A stretch of DNA of 64,000 nucleotides from an uncultured Lachnospiraceae bacterium (GCA_910578645.1 CAJTQI010000003.1:1-64000); one strand, 5' to 3'; positions 16,283 through 26,375 are shown, counted from the stretch's first letter. Numbers and translations: made by a program. The notes: generated by a model from the sequence alone, not told the origin.

Positions 16283-18774
16283 TGTCAGAAGCAATGAAAT
16301 TTCCGGGACAGTTAGTTTTTGGTTTGGACATTGGGACGAGAAGCATCGTGGGTACGGTAGGATACCGCGTGGGAGAGAAGTTTTATGTTATCACGCAAAG
16401 TATCAGGGAGCATGGGACGAGAGCCATGTTGGACGGGCAGATTCACGATATTTATAAAGTGGGCGAGACGATTAACGAGGTCAAGACGGAACTGGAAGAC
16501 CGAATCGGAAGAAATTTAAGGGACGTGTGTATCGCTGCGGCGGGGCGGGTTCTTAAGACCGTGACGGTCCGGGTGGACACGGAGCTTGGCGGCGACAGGG
16601 AAGTAAACGGGGAAGATATCTATGCGCTGGATTCTCTGGGTGTGGAGAAGGCGTATGAGGAATTTTTAGAGAAGAATGATACGGATATCAAGTTTTACTG
16701 TGTGGGATATTCCGTAGTACGTTATTATATGAATGGTTATACGATGGGCAACCTGGAGGGGCATAAAGCTAAGACCATCGGGGCCGATATTATCGCCACT
16801 TTCCTGCCGGAAGACGTGGTGGACGGACTATATAAAGCGGTGGGAGAAGCAGGGCTTGAGGTGGTGAACCTGACGCTGGAGCCGATTGCTGCAATCCAGG
16901 TGGCAATCCCAGAGATGTACCGAATGCTGAATATCGCCCTGGTGGATGTGGGCGCCGGGACTTCCGATATTTCCGTCACGAAGGACGGAAGTATCATCGC
17001 CTATGGCATGATACCAATTGCAGGAGACAGCCTGACGGAAGTGGTCGCCAGGCATTGTCTGGTGGATTTCGCTACGGCAGAGCATATAAAGAGGGAAGCA
17101 GGCGTTCATGAGAATGTGGAATACCAGGATATTATGGGGTTGACCCAGACGATTTCTTCGGCCAAAATTGCAGAGGTGACGGCGGAAGTGATTGCCGATA
17201 TGACAAGGCAGGTGGCCGATAAGATTAAAGAACTAAACGGAGACCGCTCTGTCAGCGCCGTATTTGTGGTTGGCGGGGGAGGCAGGCTTCCGGGCTATAC
17301 GGACGCCTTGGCAGACCAGCTTGGCATCCAGAGGGAGAGGGTTGCGGTGAGAGGCGAGGAAGTGATGCGCAACATCGAGTTTCTGGAGGAGGGCGCCAGA
17401 CGGGATTCACTGATGGTTACGCCGATTGGTATCTGCCTGAGCTTCTACGAACAGAGCAACAGTTTCATTTTCGTATATTTTAATGACCAGAGAATTAAGA
17501 TTTATGACAATAACAAAGTGGCGGTGGTGGATGCAGCGATGCAGGCGGAGTTTGCCAATGACGGGCTGTTTCCGAAACGGGGCAAGGAGTTGAATTACAT
17601 CGTAAACGGCAAGCCTCGCATTGCCAGGGGAATGCTTGGTGAGGCGGCGGTGATTACGGTCAATGGCAATGAGGCGGATATCTATACGCCAATCCATGCC
17701 AACGACCAGATTAGGGTGAAGGTTTCCACGGCGGGTGAGGCGGCCCATCTTGACGTCAACCAGCTTCCTGAGTACGGCGCCACCATGCGGGTGGAAGTAA
17801 ATGAGAAGAAGATAGATTTACCTAAATTTGTCAGCGTCAACGGCGAACTGCAATCCGGCTATTACAGCATACAGGATAATGACAACATTGAGATACTCAG
17901 TTATTATACGGTGCGCCAGGTTGCGGAGTTTATGGATGTGGTTATCAACCAGGAAATGAACATTTATGTGAATAATAAGCTTGCGGACATGGATACCAAG
18001 GTGTATGAGAATTTCTCCGTAGTATGGACGATGGAAGAATTGCAGTTGTCAGACAGGGATAAATATGAAAACGGCAGAGTGGATTCTTTCGCCGAGCTTC
18101 CGGAAGATGACGGCACTTATTATGTCGGTGAAAAGCAGGAGAACAATGTCGCGGCGGCGCAGGATGGCGCACCATGGACAGGCGGCGTAGCGGATATTGC
18201 GGACACAGCGCCAGACATGGACAACGGCGATGCGGACGTAGCGCCAAACCCGGAGAATGTCAGGACGGATGAAGCCTCCGGCGCGGAGAGCAGTATGGCA
18301 GGTACAGTGTCCGGCGTGGGAAACAGTGCGTCGGCTATGGAAAGTGGCGCGGCAGATGAAGGGGAAGATTTAGACAGGAAGGCTACAAGCACAGAGTCGG
18401 CTGCGGACGGCGTTATATCGGACGCAAGCAGTACGTTGCCGGACATGAATCATAGCGGCAGCGATGCGGCGAAAGATACCGCTTCGGAGGGGGGCGATAT
18501 GGTTTCTTCCCAGGAACCCGCTAAGGAGGAGAAGGAGTCTGCACCGGAACAGGAAACACAGGCAGGGGATGCCATCTTTGTGACGGTGAACGGCCGGCAG
18601 GTTTGTATGTCCGGGAAACCTCAATATGTGTTTGTGGATGTTTTCCAATATATTGATTTTGACCTCTCCAAACCTCAGGGAAGCGGAATTGTAACCCGGT
18701 TAAACGGCAGGGATGCAAAATATATGGAAGCAATTTATGGCGGGGACGTCATTGAAATCTACTGGAAGCATTAA
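16282..18774 (+). CDS. FtsA-like actin-fold ATPase with long C-terminal extension
   Basis: The first ~390 residues have the FtsA/PilM actin-like fold: GLDIGTRSIVGTV (phosphate 1), LVDVGAGTSDISV (phosphate 2) and VVGGGGRLPG (adenosine). Beta-rich segments follow (~390-600), then an Ala/Asp/Ser-rich low-complexity linker (~615-755) and a compact C-terminal domain (~765-830, starting IFVTVNGRQV). At 830 aa it is about twice the length of FtsA, and no ftsZ is adjacent. A role in division or envelope assembly is inferred only from the fold. The GTG start overlaps the coaE stop and has GGGGGAAGG 3-4 nt upstream; ATG 16294 is an alternative. Confidence 0.8.
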   Translation: MSEAMKFPGQLVFGLDIGTRSIVGTVGYRVGEKFYVITQSIREHGTRAMLDGQIHDIYKVGETINEVKTELEDRIGRNLRDVCIAAAGRVLKTVTVRVDTELGGDREVNGEDIYALDSLGVEKAYEEFLEKNDTDIKFYCVGYSVVRYYMNGYTMGNLEGHKAKTIGADIIATFLPEDVVDGLYKAVGEAGLEVVNLTLEPIAAIQVAIPEMYRMLNIALVDVGAGTSDISVTKDGSIIAYGMIPIAGDSLTEVVARHCLVDFATAEHIKREAGVHENVEYQDIMGLTQTISSAKIAEVTAEVIADMTRQVADKIKELNGDRSVSAVFVVGGGGRLPGYTDALADQLGIQRERVAVRGEEVMRNIEFLEEGARRDSLMVTPIGICLSFYEQSNSFIFVYFNDQRIKIYDNNKVAVVDAAMQAEFANDGLFPKRGKELNYIVNGKPRIARGMLGEAAVITVNGNEADIYTPIHANDQIRVKVSTAGEAAHLDVNQLPEYGATMRVEVNEKKIDLPKFVSVNGELQSGYYSIQDNDNIEILSYYTVRQVAEFMDVVINQEMNIYVNNKLADMDTKVYENFSVVWTMEELQLSDRDKYENGRVDSFAELPEDDGTYYVGEKQENNVAAAQDGAPWTGGVADIADTAPDMDNGDADVAPNPENVRTDEASGAESSMAGTVSGVGNSASAMESGAADEGEDLDRKATSTESAADGVISDASSTLPDMNHSGSDAAKDTASEGGDMVSSQEPAKEEKESAPEQETQAGDAIFVTVNGRQVCMSGKPQYVFVDVFQYIDFDLSKPQGSGIVTRLNGRDAKYMEAIYGGDVIEIYWKH

Positions 18775-18802
18775 AAAAATACAGAAAGAAAAGATACAGA
18801 CT

Positions 18803-19600
18803 ATGAGATTATGCAGTATAGCCAGCGGAAGCAGCGGGAATTGTGTCTATGTAGGTTCCGAGGCTACACATCTTTTAGTGGATGTGGGAATCAGCGGCAA
18901 ACGGACGGAAGCAGGCTTAGAAGAACTTGGCATTAAAATGAGCGAAATTGACGCCGTTTTTATTACCCATGAACATGCGGACCATATCAATGGGTTGGGG
19001 GTGCTTGCCAGGAAATATGGTGTTCCGATTTATGCCACGCGGGGGACGATTGAGGCAATCAAACAGACGCATTCTTTGGGAAAAATCGATGAAGACTTGT
19101 TTCAGTGTATAAAGGCGGACGAAAAGTGTATTGTGAAAGATGTGTCGGTCTATCCGATTAGAACTTCCCACGATGCCTCAGAGCCGGTAGCGTACCGCAT
19201 CAGCCATGACAGGCAGAAAGTTGCCGTCATCACAGATTTGGGCTATTACAATGATTATACGGTGGAATGTTTAAAAGATTTGGACGTACTGTACTTGGAG
19301 GCTAATCACGATATTAATATGCTTCAGGTGGGCCCCTATCCGTATTATCTGAAACAACGCATTCTGGGTGAGAGGGGACATTTATCCAACGAGGCGGCGG
19401 GAAGGCTGCTTGGCAAGGTCTTACATGATGGGCTGCACGCCGTGGTGCTCGGGCATTTAAGCCAGGACAATAACCTGCCGGAGCTTGCCTATGAGACCGT
19501 CAGGGTGGAAGTGACGATGTCGGACACGCCTTACAGCGGTGATGACTTTCCGCTGTATGTGGCCAAGAGAAGCGAAGTCTCACGGATGATAGAGATATAA
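18803..19600 (+). CDS. walJ: MBL-fold metallohydrolase, WalJ/YycJ type
   Basis: Metallo-beta-lactamase fold exonuclease-like protein, 265 aa. The metal motif is H56-x-H58-x-D60-H61 (THEHADH), with further ligands in SHDA, TDLG and GHLS. The start MRLCSIASGSSGN is typical for YycJ. The open frame extends upstream to 18713 but overlaps the preceding gene. In other Bacillota the gene sits beside walRK; those genes are absent here. Confidence 0.9.
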   Translation: MRLCSIASGSSGNCVYVGSEATHLLVDVGISGKRTEAGLEELGIKMSEIDAVFITHEHADHINGLGVLARKYGVPIYATRGTIEAIKQTHSLGKIDEDLFQCIKADEKCIVKDVSVYPIRTSHDASEPVAYRISHDRQKVAVITDLGYYNDYTVECLKDLDVLYLEANHDINMLQVGPYPYYLKQRILGERGHLSNEAAGRLLGKVLHDGLHAVVLGHLSQDNNLPELAYETVRVEVTMSDTPYSGDDFPLYVAKRSEVSRMIEI

Positions 19601-19632
19601 CTACATAGTAAAAGAAAGACTTGGAGGAAGCA

Positions 19633-19905
19633 ATGAAAAAAACAATTATTACGGTTGTAGGAAAAGATACGGTGGGCATCATTGCCAAGGTATGTACGTA
19701 CCTGGCAGATAACCAGATTAATATCCTGGATATATCACAGACGATTGTGCAGGATTATTTTAATATGATGATGATTGTGGATACGAACCATACAGACAAA
19801 GATTTCGGTATTATTGTGAGAGAACTGGAGCAGGTTGGAGAGAGCATAGGCGTCATTATCAAATGCCAGAAAGAAGAAATTTTTAACCAGATGCACAGGA
19901 TTTAA
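19633..19905 (+). CDS. ACT-domain protein, UPF0237 family
   Basis: A 90-aa single ACT domain (TVVGKDTVGIIAKVCTYLAD, then a second beta-alpha unit). It probably binds an amino acid or similar ligand. GGAGG lies 5 nt before ATG 19633. It is followed 52 nt later by a UPF0210 gene; these two families are commonly adjacent, so they probably form a functional pair of unknown role. Confidence 0.92.
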   Translation: MKKTIITVVGKDTVGIIAKVCTYLADNQINILDISQTIVQDYFNMMMIVDTNHTDKDFGIIVRELEQVGESIGVIIKCQKEEIFNQMHRI

Positions 19906-19957
19906 CAGGAAGCCAGGATGGGTATATTACTGGAAGCAGTCAAGAACGGAGTAAAAT

Positions 19958-21322
19958 ATGATTAATATATTTGAAGTAGCAGAAACAAACGAGATGATAG
20001 AGAAAGAGAACCTGGACGTGAGGACCATTACGTTGGGTATCAGTCTTTTGGACTGTATTGATGCGGACTTGAAGCTGCTCAATGAGAAGATTTACCATAA
20101 GATATATGACGCGGCAAAAGACCTGGTGGCGACAGGAGAATATATCTCTGATGAGTATGGCATTCCGATTGTAAATAAACGTATTTCTGTGACGCCTGTG
20201 GCGTTGATTGGCGGCGCGGCATGCAAGACGCCGGAGGATTTCGTATCCATTGCGAATACATTGGATAAGGTAGCGCATGAGGTAGGGGTCAATTTTATCG
20301 GCGGTTATTCAGCGCTTGTGTCGAAGGGAATGACGGCGGCGGATGAGATGCTAATCCGCTCGATTCCTAAGGCATTGTCTGTCACGGAGAGGGTATGCAG
20401 CTCCGTCAACGTGGGCTCCACCAAGACCGGAATCGATATGGACGCCGTCAAGCTCATGGGAGAGGTCATACTGGAGACGGCTAAGGCCACGAAGGAGCAG
20501 GATTCCCTGGGCTGTGCGAAACTGGTGGTATTTTGTAATGCGCCGGATGATAATCCCTTTATGGCGGGGGCCTTCCATGGCATCACGGAGGCGGACAAGA
20601 TTATCAATGTGGGAGTCAGCGGTCCTGGTGTGGTAAAGACAGCCCTTGAGAAAGTCCGGGGAGAGAATTTTGAAGTGCTGTGTGAGACGATTAAGAAGAC
20701 GGCGTTTAAGGTGACGCGCGTGGGACAGCTTGTGGCTAAGGAGGCTTCCAAACGGTTGGATGTGCCTTTTGGCATTGTGGATTTGTCCCTTGCCCCCACG
20801 CCTGCAATCGGGGATTCCGTGGCCGATATCTTGTGTGAAATCGGTTTGGAACAGGTCGGTGCACCGGGTACGACTGCAGCCCTTGCCCTACTCAATGACC
20901 AGGTGAAAAAAGGCGGTGTGATGGCCTCTTCCTATGTGGGCGGTTTGAGCGGCGCATTTATTCCTGTCAGTGAAGATAAGGGGATGATTGACGCGGTGGC
21001 AGCAGGCGCCTTGACATTGGAAAAACTGGAGGCCATGACTTGTGTGTGCTCCGTAGGGCTTGACATGATTGCCATTCCCGGCGATACAAGGGCCACAACT
21101 ATCTCCGGTATCATTGCGGACGAGATGGCCATTGGAATGGTCAACCAGAAGACAACGGCGGTGAGATTGATTCCGGTAATCGGCAAAGGAGTGGGAGAGA
21201 CGGTGGAGTTTGGCGGGTTACTTGGCTATGCGCCGATTATGCCTGTGAATGGTTTTTCCTGCGATGCTTTCGTCGGGCGTGGTGGCAGGATACCGGCTCC
21301 AATCCATAGTTTTAAGAATTAG
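19958..21322 (+). CDS. UPF0210 / PFL-family protein
   Basis: 454 aa, full length for the UPF0210 family (DUF711), which has a fold related to glycyl-radical enzymes but no established reaction. Conserved stretches seen are SVNVGSTKTGIDMDA, FGIVDLSLAPTPAIGDS and VGLDMIAIPGDT. Its partner is the upstream ACT protein. A shared terminator separates it from the convergent chemoreceptor gene. Confidence 0.9.
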   Translation: MINIFEVAETNEMIEKENLDVRTITLGISLLDCIDADLKLLNEKIYHKIYDAAKDLVATGEYISDEYGIPIVNKRISVTPVALIGGAACKTPEDFVSIANTLDKVAHEVGVNFIGGYSALVSKGMTAADEMLIRSIPKALSVTERVCSSVNVGSTKTGIDMDAVKLMGEVILETAKATKEQDSLGCAKLVVFCNAPDDNPFMAGAFHGITEADKIINVGVSGPGVVKTALEKVRGENFEVLCETIKKTAFKVTRVGQLVAKEASKRLDVPFGIVDLSLAPTPAIGDSVADILCEIGLEQVGAPGTTAALALLNDQVKKGGVMASSYVGGLSGAFIPVSEDKGMIDAVAAGALTLEKLEAMTCVCSVGLDMIAIPGDTRATTISGIIADEMAIGMVNQKTTAVRLIPVIGKGVGETVEFGGLLGYAPIMPVNGFSCDAFVGRGGRIPAPIHSFKN

Positions 21323-21383
21323 GTGTTCGGGCATTGGACTTAAAAGTGAGTCCGTTGACAATATTCATAATAAGTTATAATAA

Positions 21384-21446
21384 AAAGGATAGATAAAACA
21401 TATACGCTCCATATCCGGATGCCGATGTCTTATCTATCCTTTATTA
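21384..21446. terminator. Bidirectional terminator between convergent genes
   Basis: AAAGGATAGATAA (21384-21396) pairs perfectly with TTATCTATCCTTT (21430-21442). T-rich tails occur on both strands. Confidence 0.75.
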
Positions 21447-21504
21447 TTTTATAGGAAAGTTTTCGGATATTTTCGGGGTTACGAGGCAAAGCCACACCCA
21501 AAAA

Positions 21505-22923
21505 CTATTCTGCAAAAACCTGTATATGGTCACGCTCTAACGCCTCTGCGTTGGCAATGATTTTCTTAAAGTCTCCGATGAGTTCTTCGGAGAGAGTTGC
21601 CGCCTGACGGTATTCGTTTTCGGCTCTGTCATAATCCTGTGTCCGGATGGCAGAGATTGCGTTCTTACCATGATTATGGAAACGACGGTGTTTTTCAGCG
21701 AGCTCAATCCACAAGGGTGAAATCATCTTGTTGCGGGGATTCATCGCGTAATAGAAGTGGCCAAATGCACACTTGGTGTCGTCTGTCTGGAGGGGCAGGA
21801 TTTGATGGTTCCGAACCATTTTCTCCAGTGTGTGCAGCCAGTTCTGATGTGCGGTGACGGCATTTTGCACATTGGTGATGAAGCGGCGGTTATCTAACAT
21901 GTAGAATACATCCTCTACCATCTGTCCCATCAACTTGGCGGTATCGTCCAATCCCTTTTCGATTTCGGACACGGGTTTCATGTTCTCGGAAAGGTCCTCG
22001 GAAACACGCTCCAGTTCTAGGGACTGTTCGTTTAACGTCGAACATTCTTCATGAAGCCGGCTCATCTGGTCCTGCACATTTGTGACAGCGCTGAAAATTT
22101 CTTCGCTGGTAGCGGCGATTGTCGTGATGGAGTCGGTTATATTAATAATATTAGTAACGTTTTTCTGGTTATTCTCGAGTACTTTGCTCAGGTTTTCACG
22201 CATTTTTCCCAGTTCTTCAACCGTCTGGTCGAGGCTGTCGGAACTCATGGTGGCAGCAGATTCGATTTCAGCCACGAATCCGTCCATGTTTGCGGTAAGC
22301 TGTTTGGTCGCATCTGCAAGGCTCCTGATTTGTTCGGCAACCACTGCAAATCCTTTGCCTGCCTCACCGGCTCTTGCCGCTTCGATGGAAGCATTCAGGG
22401 CAAGCATATTAGTCTGGGTGGAAATAGAGTTAATTCCTTTGATAACTTCATTCATTCTCTTGATGATTTCCAGAAGGTCATGCATATCATCTTTTACATC
22501 GTCAGATTTATCGATGGTTATCTGGGATTCATCGAAGATAAGAGCAATTTCACGGTTGCTTGACTCCATATCTTCCATAATTTCACCCGATGCAGAAGAC
22601 ACATGTGTGATAGATTCCGTAAAGTTTTCATGGGCGTTAACCACTTCGTTCATGCTTTCTTCCGTCAATTGGGAAGCGCTCACTACGATGGAAGATATAT
22701 TTTTGACAGTGTCGCTAATCTGGGCTATCTTGTCTGTACTGTTTTTCATGGCAAGGTCCAGGGCGCTGATTTTCATGACGGATGAACAAACACCTCCTAC
22801 CAACTGGTTGAATTTGTCTCTTCCGTCTGCCAGACGTTCCTGAATCTGGGTCCCCTCTCTATTTCCCTCAACAGGTTCCATTCTGCTGATGCTTTGTAAT
22901 ACTTTGTCGTTTTTATATTTCAT
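21505..22923 (-). CDS. Soluble methyl-accepting chemotaxis protein with CZB zinc domain
   Basis: A cytoplasmic chemoreceptor, 472 aa, with no membrane span. The signalling domain (~50-330) contains the conserved hairpin tip NMLALNASIEAARAGEAGKGFAVVA. The C-terminal CZB domain has H359 (AHQNW), C385 (CAFGHF) and H412-x3-H416 (HRRFH), the expected zinc ligands. Such receptors are known to respond to zinc or oxidants such as hypochlorous acid. AGGAGGAATAG precedes the ATG. A TATAAT-type -10 (minus strand, 22958-22963) lies upstream without a clear -35. Confidence 0.92.
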   Translation of the reverse strand: MKYKNDKVLQSISRMEPVEGNREGTQIQERLADGRDKFNQLVGGVCSSVMKISALDLAMKNSTDKIAQISDTVKNISSIVVSASQLTEESMNEVVNAHENFTESITHVSSASGEIMEDMESSNREIALIFDESQITIDKSDDVKDDMHDLLEIIKRMNEVIKGINSISTQTNMLALNASIEAARAGEAGKGFAVVAEQIRSLADATKQLTANMDGFVAEIESAATMSSDSLDQTVEELGKMRENLSKVLENNQKNVTNIINITDSITTIAATSEEIFSAVTNVQDQMSRLHEECSTLNEQSLELERVSEDLSENMKPVSEIEKGLDDTAKLMGQMVEDVFYMLDNRRFITNVQNAVTAHQNWLHTLEKMVRNHQILPLQTDDTKCAFGHFYYAMNPRNKMISPLWIELAEKHRRFHNHGKNAISAIRTQDYDRAENEYRQAATLSEELIGDFKKIIANAEALERDHIQVFAE

Positions 22924-23064
22924 AACCTATTCCTCCTGTTATTCCATGCGTTCCTCTATTATAGCAGACTATTCTTTTTTTTTCTACACAAAGAACAAAA
23001 AATTCATAAATTGAATTGTTAAGTTGAATAGGAACGGATTGTGTTAAATAGTTGATGAAAAGCG

Positions 23065-23086
23065 CCAGGCATGTTGACATGCCTGG
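23065..23086. promoter_or_regulatory. Perfect inverted repeat over the -35 (candidate operator)
   Basis: CCAGGCATG (23065-23073) and CATGCCTGG (23078-23086) around TTGA. The right half contains the end of the -35 hexamer, so a bound repressor would block the ECF transporter promoter. Confidence 0.5.
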
Positions 23087-23103
23087 GGGTATCAGTCTAT
23101 AAT
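23074..23103 (+). promoter_or_regulatory. Strong sigma-A promoter of the ECF transporter operon
   Basis: Perfect TTGACA (23074-23079) and perfect TATAAT (23098-23103) with an 18-bp spacer. The start point would be near 23110, about 58 nt before the ATG. No riboswitch was recognised in this short leader. Confidence 0.8.
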
Positions 23104-23167
23104 AACCATGTGTGAAATTACAATACATATCTTGCATGTGTGATGCATGAGAGGGAGGAAAATTTAT

Positions 23168-23710
23168 ATGAAGAAACTGTCTGTTAAAAGTGTAGTTGCG
23201 ATTGGTATCGGCGCAGCACTGTTTTTTGTACTTGGGAAGGTTTCCATTCCGACGCCGGTTCCGAATACGGTTATCAGCTTACAGTATGCGGTGGAGGCGG
23301 TGTTTGCCACACTCTTTGGACCGATTGTCGGTATGCTGATTGGTTTTATCGGGCATACGCTGCTTGACGCGACAAGCTATGGGCCTTGGTGGAGCTGGAT
23401 TATCGCTTCGGCGTTTGCTGGTCTTATCATCGGTATCGTGACGATGAAGATGGAAGTCAATGAGGGTCTTGACACGAAGAAGATTATCCGTTTCAATGTG
23501 GCACAGGTGATTGCCCATCTGCTTGCATGGGGGCTTGTTGCGCCCTGCCTTGATATCCTGATTTACAAAGAGCCTCTCGAGAAGCTGTTTGCACAGGGGT
23601 TGATGGCGGGTATAGCGAACATTGTTACGACAGGTATTGTCGGAACGCTGTTGCTTGTAGCCTATGCGAAGACGGTTGTGCGCCGTGGCTCATTGAACAA
23701 AGAGGATTAA
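23168..23710 (+). CDS. ECF transporter S component, UPF0397 type
   Basis: Substrate-binding membrane protein of an energy-coupling-factor transporter; 180 aa with five to six hydrophobic segments. The start KSVVAIGIGAALFFVLGK and the stretch LQYAVEAVFATLFGPIVGMLIGFIGH are typical of UPF0397 S components. The substrate is not evident from sequence; vitamins are usual for the class. GGGAGGA precedes the ATG. The next two genes encode the ATPase and T components, so this is a complete dedicated transporter. Confidence 0.88.
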   Translation: MKKLSVKSVVAIGIGAALFFVLGKVSIPTPVPNTVISLQYAVEAVFATLFGPIVGMLIGFIGHTLLDATSYGPWWSWIIASAFAGLIIGIVTMKMEVNEGLDTKKIIRFNVAQVIAHLLAWGLVAPCLDILIYKEPLEKLFAQGLMAGIANIVTTGIVGTLLLVAYAKTVVRRGSLNKED

Positions 23711-23807
23711 TGATATTCAGATACGGCCGGGAGCTGCTGCTGATGAGGTGGCGGCTTCTTTTGCCGTATAGGCAATAAAAACATAAGAGACAAGAAGGAG
23801 AACAGAC

Positions 23808-25523
23808 ATGCCATCCCCAGTTATTTCTTTTCAGGACTATGGATTTCAATATATGGCGCAGGCGGCGCCGACGCTGCACCATATCAACCTCGATATCTAC
23901 CCGGGCGAGAAGGTACTGATTGCCGGTACGTCGGGCAGCGGTAAGAGCACCATCGGAAACTGCATCAACGGGTTGATTCCGTTTGCCTATCCGGGGCAGA
24001 AGACAGGGAAGCTTTTGGTGGACGGAAAAGAGGCCGACACGAGCAGCATCTTCGAGTTAAGCCATACGGTGGGCACAGTATTGCAGGATACCGACGGACA
24101 GTTTATCGGGCTGACGGTAGGAGAGGATATCGCCTTTGCGGCGGAGAACGACTGCGTACCGCAGAATGAGATGAAGCAGTTGGTGGATAAAGTAGCGAAA
24201 CTGGTGGATATCGAGCACCATTTACAGTATGCGCCACATGAATTGTCCGGCGGACAAAAGCAGCGGGTCAGCCTGGCAGGCGTCATGGTGGAGGAGGTAA
24301 AAGTCCTTTTGTTTGATGAACCGCTAGCCAATCTAGACCCGGCGGCAGGAAGGACGACGATTGAACTGATTGACATGGTGCACGAGCGGACAGGCGCGGC
24401 GGTTATCATCATTGAGCACCGTCTGGAGGATGTTTTGTGGCGCAGCGTAGACCGTATTGTGCTGATGGATGAAGGGAAGATTATTGCCGATATGCCTACG
24501 GTCAAGCTGCTTACGGGTAAAAATCTCTTGGAGCATGGAATAAGGGAGCCTCTCTATCTGACGGCGTTGCGTTATGCAGGAATCGAGGTCAGTGAGGCGC
24601 TGCACCCGGAGCACGTGGAGCATCTTGCACTGACACAAGAGCATAAAGATAAGGTAACGAATTGGTATCAAACCCAGAAAGCAAGTGTGGGTTCCGTCTG
24701 CCAGGGGGAGGAATTGCTGAGAGTGGAGCATCTGGATTTCGGCTATACACCTCAGAGGCGGACGTTGCAGGACGTGAGCTTTACGATACATAAGGGGGAG
24801 ATGGTCAGCATCGTAGGACGAAACGGCGCAGGTAAGAGCACGCTTGCCAAGTTAATCTGTGGTTTTGAAAAGCCGGTCGCCGGCAGTATATATATGGATG
24901 GACGTGACCTTTCAGGGGATACCATCAAGGAAAGGGCAATGCGCATCGGTTATGTTATGCAGAACCCGAACCAGATGATTTCCAAGCCCATGATTTGGGA
25001 CGAAGTGGAGATGGCCCTTGTGCAGAGTGGAATGCCGCAGGAGGAGCGCAAAGAAAGGGTGGAGGAAACCTTGAAAGTGTGCGGCCTGTATCCTTTCCGT
25101 AATTGGCCGGTTTCCGCCCTGTCATTCGGACAAAAGAAGCGTGTGACCATAGCCAGTATTCTTGTGCAGCGGCCCCAGGTGATTATTTTGGATGAGCCTA
25201 CGGCCGGGCAGGACTACCACCACTATACGGAGATTATGGAATTTTTAAAAGAATTAAACGGGCGCGGCTATACGATACTGATGATTACCCATGACATGCA
25301 TCTGATGCTTGAATATACGCCCAGGGCAATCGTGTTCAGCGAAGGGCGGATGCTTGCGGACACCACGGCGGCGCATGTTCTGAATGACCCTGAACTGGTA
25401 AAGAGGGCGAACCTGAAAGAGACGAGCCTGTATACGCTCAGTGTGGCGTGCGGTATTGACGAGCCGCAGCTTTTCACGGAGTGCTTCATCGGGTATGAAC
25501 AGAAGGAGGGTTACAATGGCTAA
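23808..25523 (+). CDS. ECF transporter ATPase, fused EcfA-EcfA'
   Basis: Two ABC ATPase domains in one 571-aa chain. Domain 1 has Walker A GTSGSGKST (40-48), signature LSGGQKQR and Walker B VLLFDEPLANLDP. Domain 2 has Walker A GRNGAGKST (~337), a variant signature LSFGQKKR and VIILDEPTAGQD. It powers the S/T complex at the inner face of the membrane. AAGGAG precedes the ATG. The 3' end overlaps the EcfT gene by 8 nt. Confidence 0.93.
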   Translation: MPSPVISFQDYGFQYMAQAAPTLHHINLDIYPGEKVLIAGTSGSGKSTIGNCINGLIPFAYPGQKTGKLLVDGKEADTSSIFELSHTVGTVLQDTDGQFIGLTVGEDIAFAAENDCVPQNEMKQLVDKVAKLVDIEHHLQYAPHELSGGQKQRVSLAGVMVEEVKVLLFDEPLANLDPAAGRTTIELIDMVHERTGAAVIIIEHRLEDVLWRSVDRIVLMDEGKIIADMPTVKLLTGKNLLEHGIREPLYLTALRYAGIEVSEALHPEHVEHLALTQEHKDKVTNWYQTQKASVGSVCQGEELLRVEHLDFGYTPQRRTLQDVSFTIHKGEMVSIVGRNGAGKSTLAKLICGFEKPVAGSIYMDGRDLSGDTIKERAMRIGYVMQNPNQMISKPMIWDEVEMALVQSGMPQEERKERVEETLKVCGLYPFRNWPVSALSFGQKKRVTIASILVQRPQVIILDEPTAGQDYHHYTEIMEFLKELNGRGYTILMITHDMHLMLEYTPRAIVFSEGRMLADTTAAHVLNDPELVKRANLKETSLYTLSVACGIDEPQLFTECFIGYEQKEGYNG

Positions 25524-26349
25524 TATTGCAATATTAAGTTATCTCAAACGGGACAGCCTTGTACACGAATTGACAGGGACCACGAAACTAATCTTTTTTA
25601 TTGCATGGAGCGTGGCTACGATGGTCACTTATGACACGCGCGTTTTGGCAGTTTTGCTTATCCTCAGTGTTGTGATTTTTAAGGTCAGTAAAGTCCGGCT
25701 GTACGATATCAGGTTTGTACTAGGGCTGGCTGTTGTTTTTGTGCTCTTGAACAATCTGTTCGTCTATCTGTTTGCGCCGGAGTACGGGGTGGAATTATAT
25801 GAGAGCAGGACGGTGCTATTTACTATTGCAGGGCCTTATACCATCACGCTGCAGCAGCTATTTTATCATTTGAATATGACGATGAAAGTGGCCTGTGTGG
25901 TGCCGGTGGCATTGTTGTTCATTGCCTGCACGGACCCAAGTGAGTTTGCGGCGTCACTGGCAAGTATCGGCGTCAGCTACCGGATTGGATATTCTGTCAG
26001 TTTGGCGCTGCGCTACATACCGGATGTACAGAGGGAGTATCATAATATCAGCCAGGCACAACAGGCCAGAGGGATTGATTTGTCAGGGAAGGACAAGGTG
26101 TTTACAAGGATGAAAAATTCCGTGGCAATCCTGCTTCCTCTTGTGTTGTCCAGCTTAAACCGCATCGAGACGGTGAGCAATGCGATGGAGTTAAGGGGTT
26201 TTGGAAAGGACAAGAAACGTACATGGTACAGCCAGCGCAGGATGAAGAGAAATGACTGGCTTGTCATTGCACTTGCGGTGATAGTGTTTGTAGTGGATAT
26301 GACGGTGACTTTCTGGGACGGAAGCAGATATTATAATCCGTTCCTGTAA
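25516..26349 (+). CDS. ecfT: ECF transporter transmembrane component EcfT
   Basis: Couples the ATPases to the S component; 277 aa with about five hydrophobic segments. The coupling-helix motifs AQQARGI and AMELRGFGK (the Ala-Arg-Gly type motifs of EcfT) are present. ATG 25516 is chosen: AGAAGGAGG lies just upstream, inside the end of the ATPase gene. The open frame extends further upstream, but only within that gene. Confidence 0.92.
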   Translation: MANIAILSYLKRDSLVHELTGTTKLIFFIAWSVATMVTYDTRVLAVLLILSVVIFKVSKVRLYDIRFVLGLAVVFVLLNNLFVYLFAPEYGVELYESRTVLFTIAGPYTITLQQLFYHLNMTMKVACVVPVALLFIACTDPSEFAASLASIGVSYRIGYSVSLALRYIPDVQREYHNISQAQQARGIDLSGKDKVFTRMKNSVAILLPLVLSSLNRIETVSNAMELRGFGKDKKRTWYSQRRMKRNDWLVIALAVIVFVVDMTVTFWDGSRYYNPFL

Positions 26350-26375
26350 GATATCGGTACAGGAGAAGGAAAAAC

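Noticed and set aside
22082..22843. 253-codon plus-strand frame opposite the chemoreceptor gene
   Set aside because: The minus strand encodes a clear chemoreceptor with conserved motifs; the plus frame has no recognisable domain or start site.
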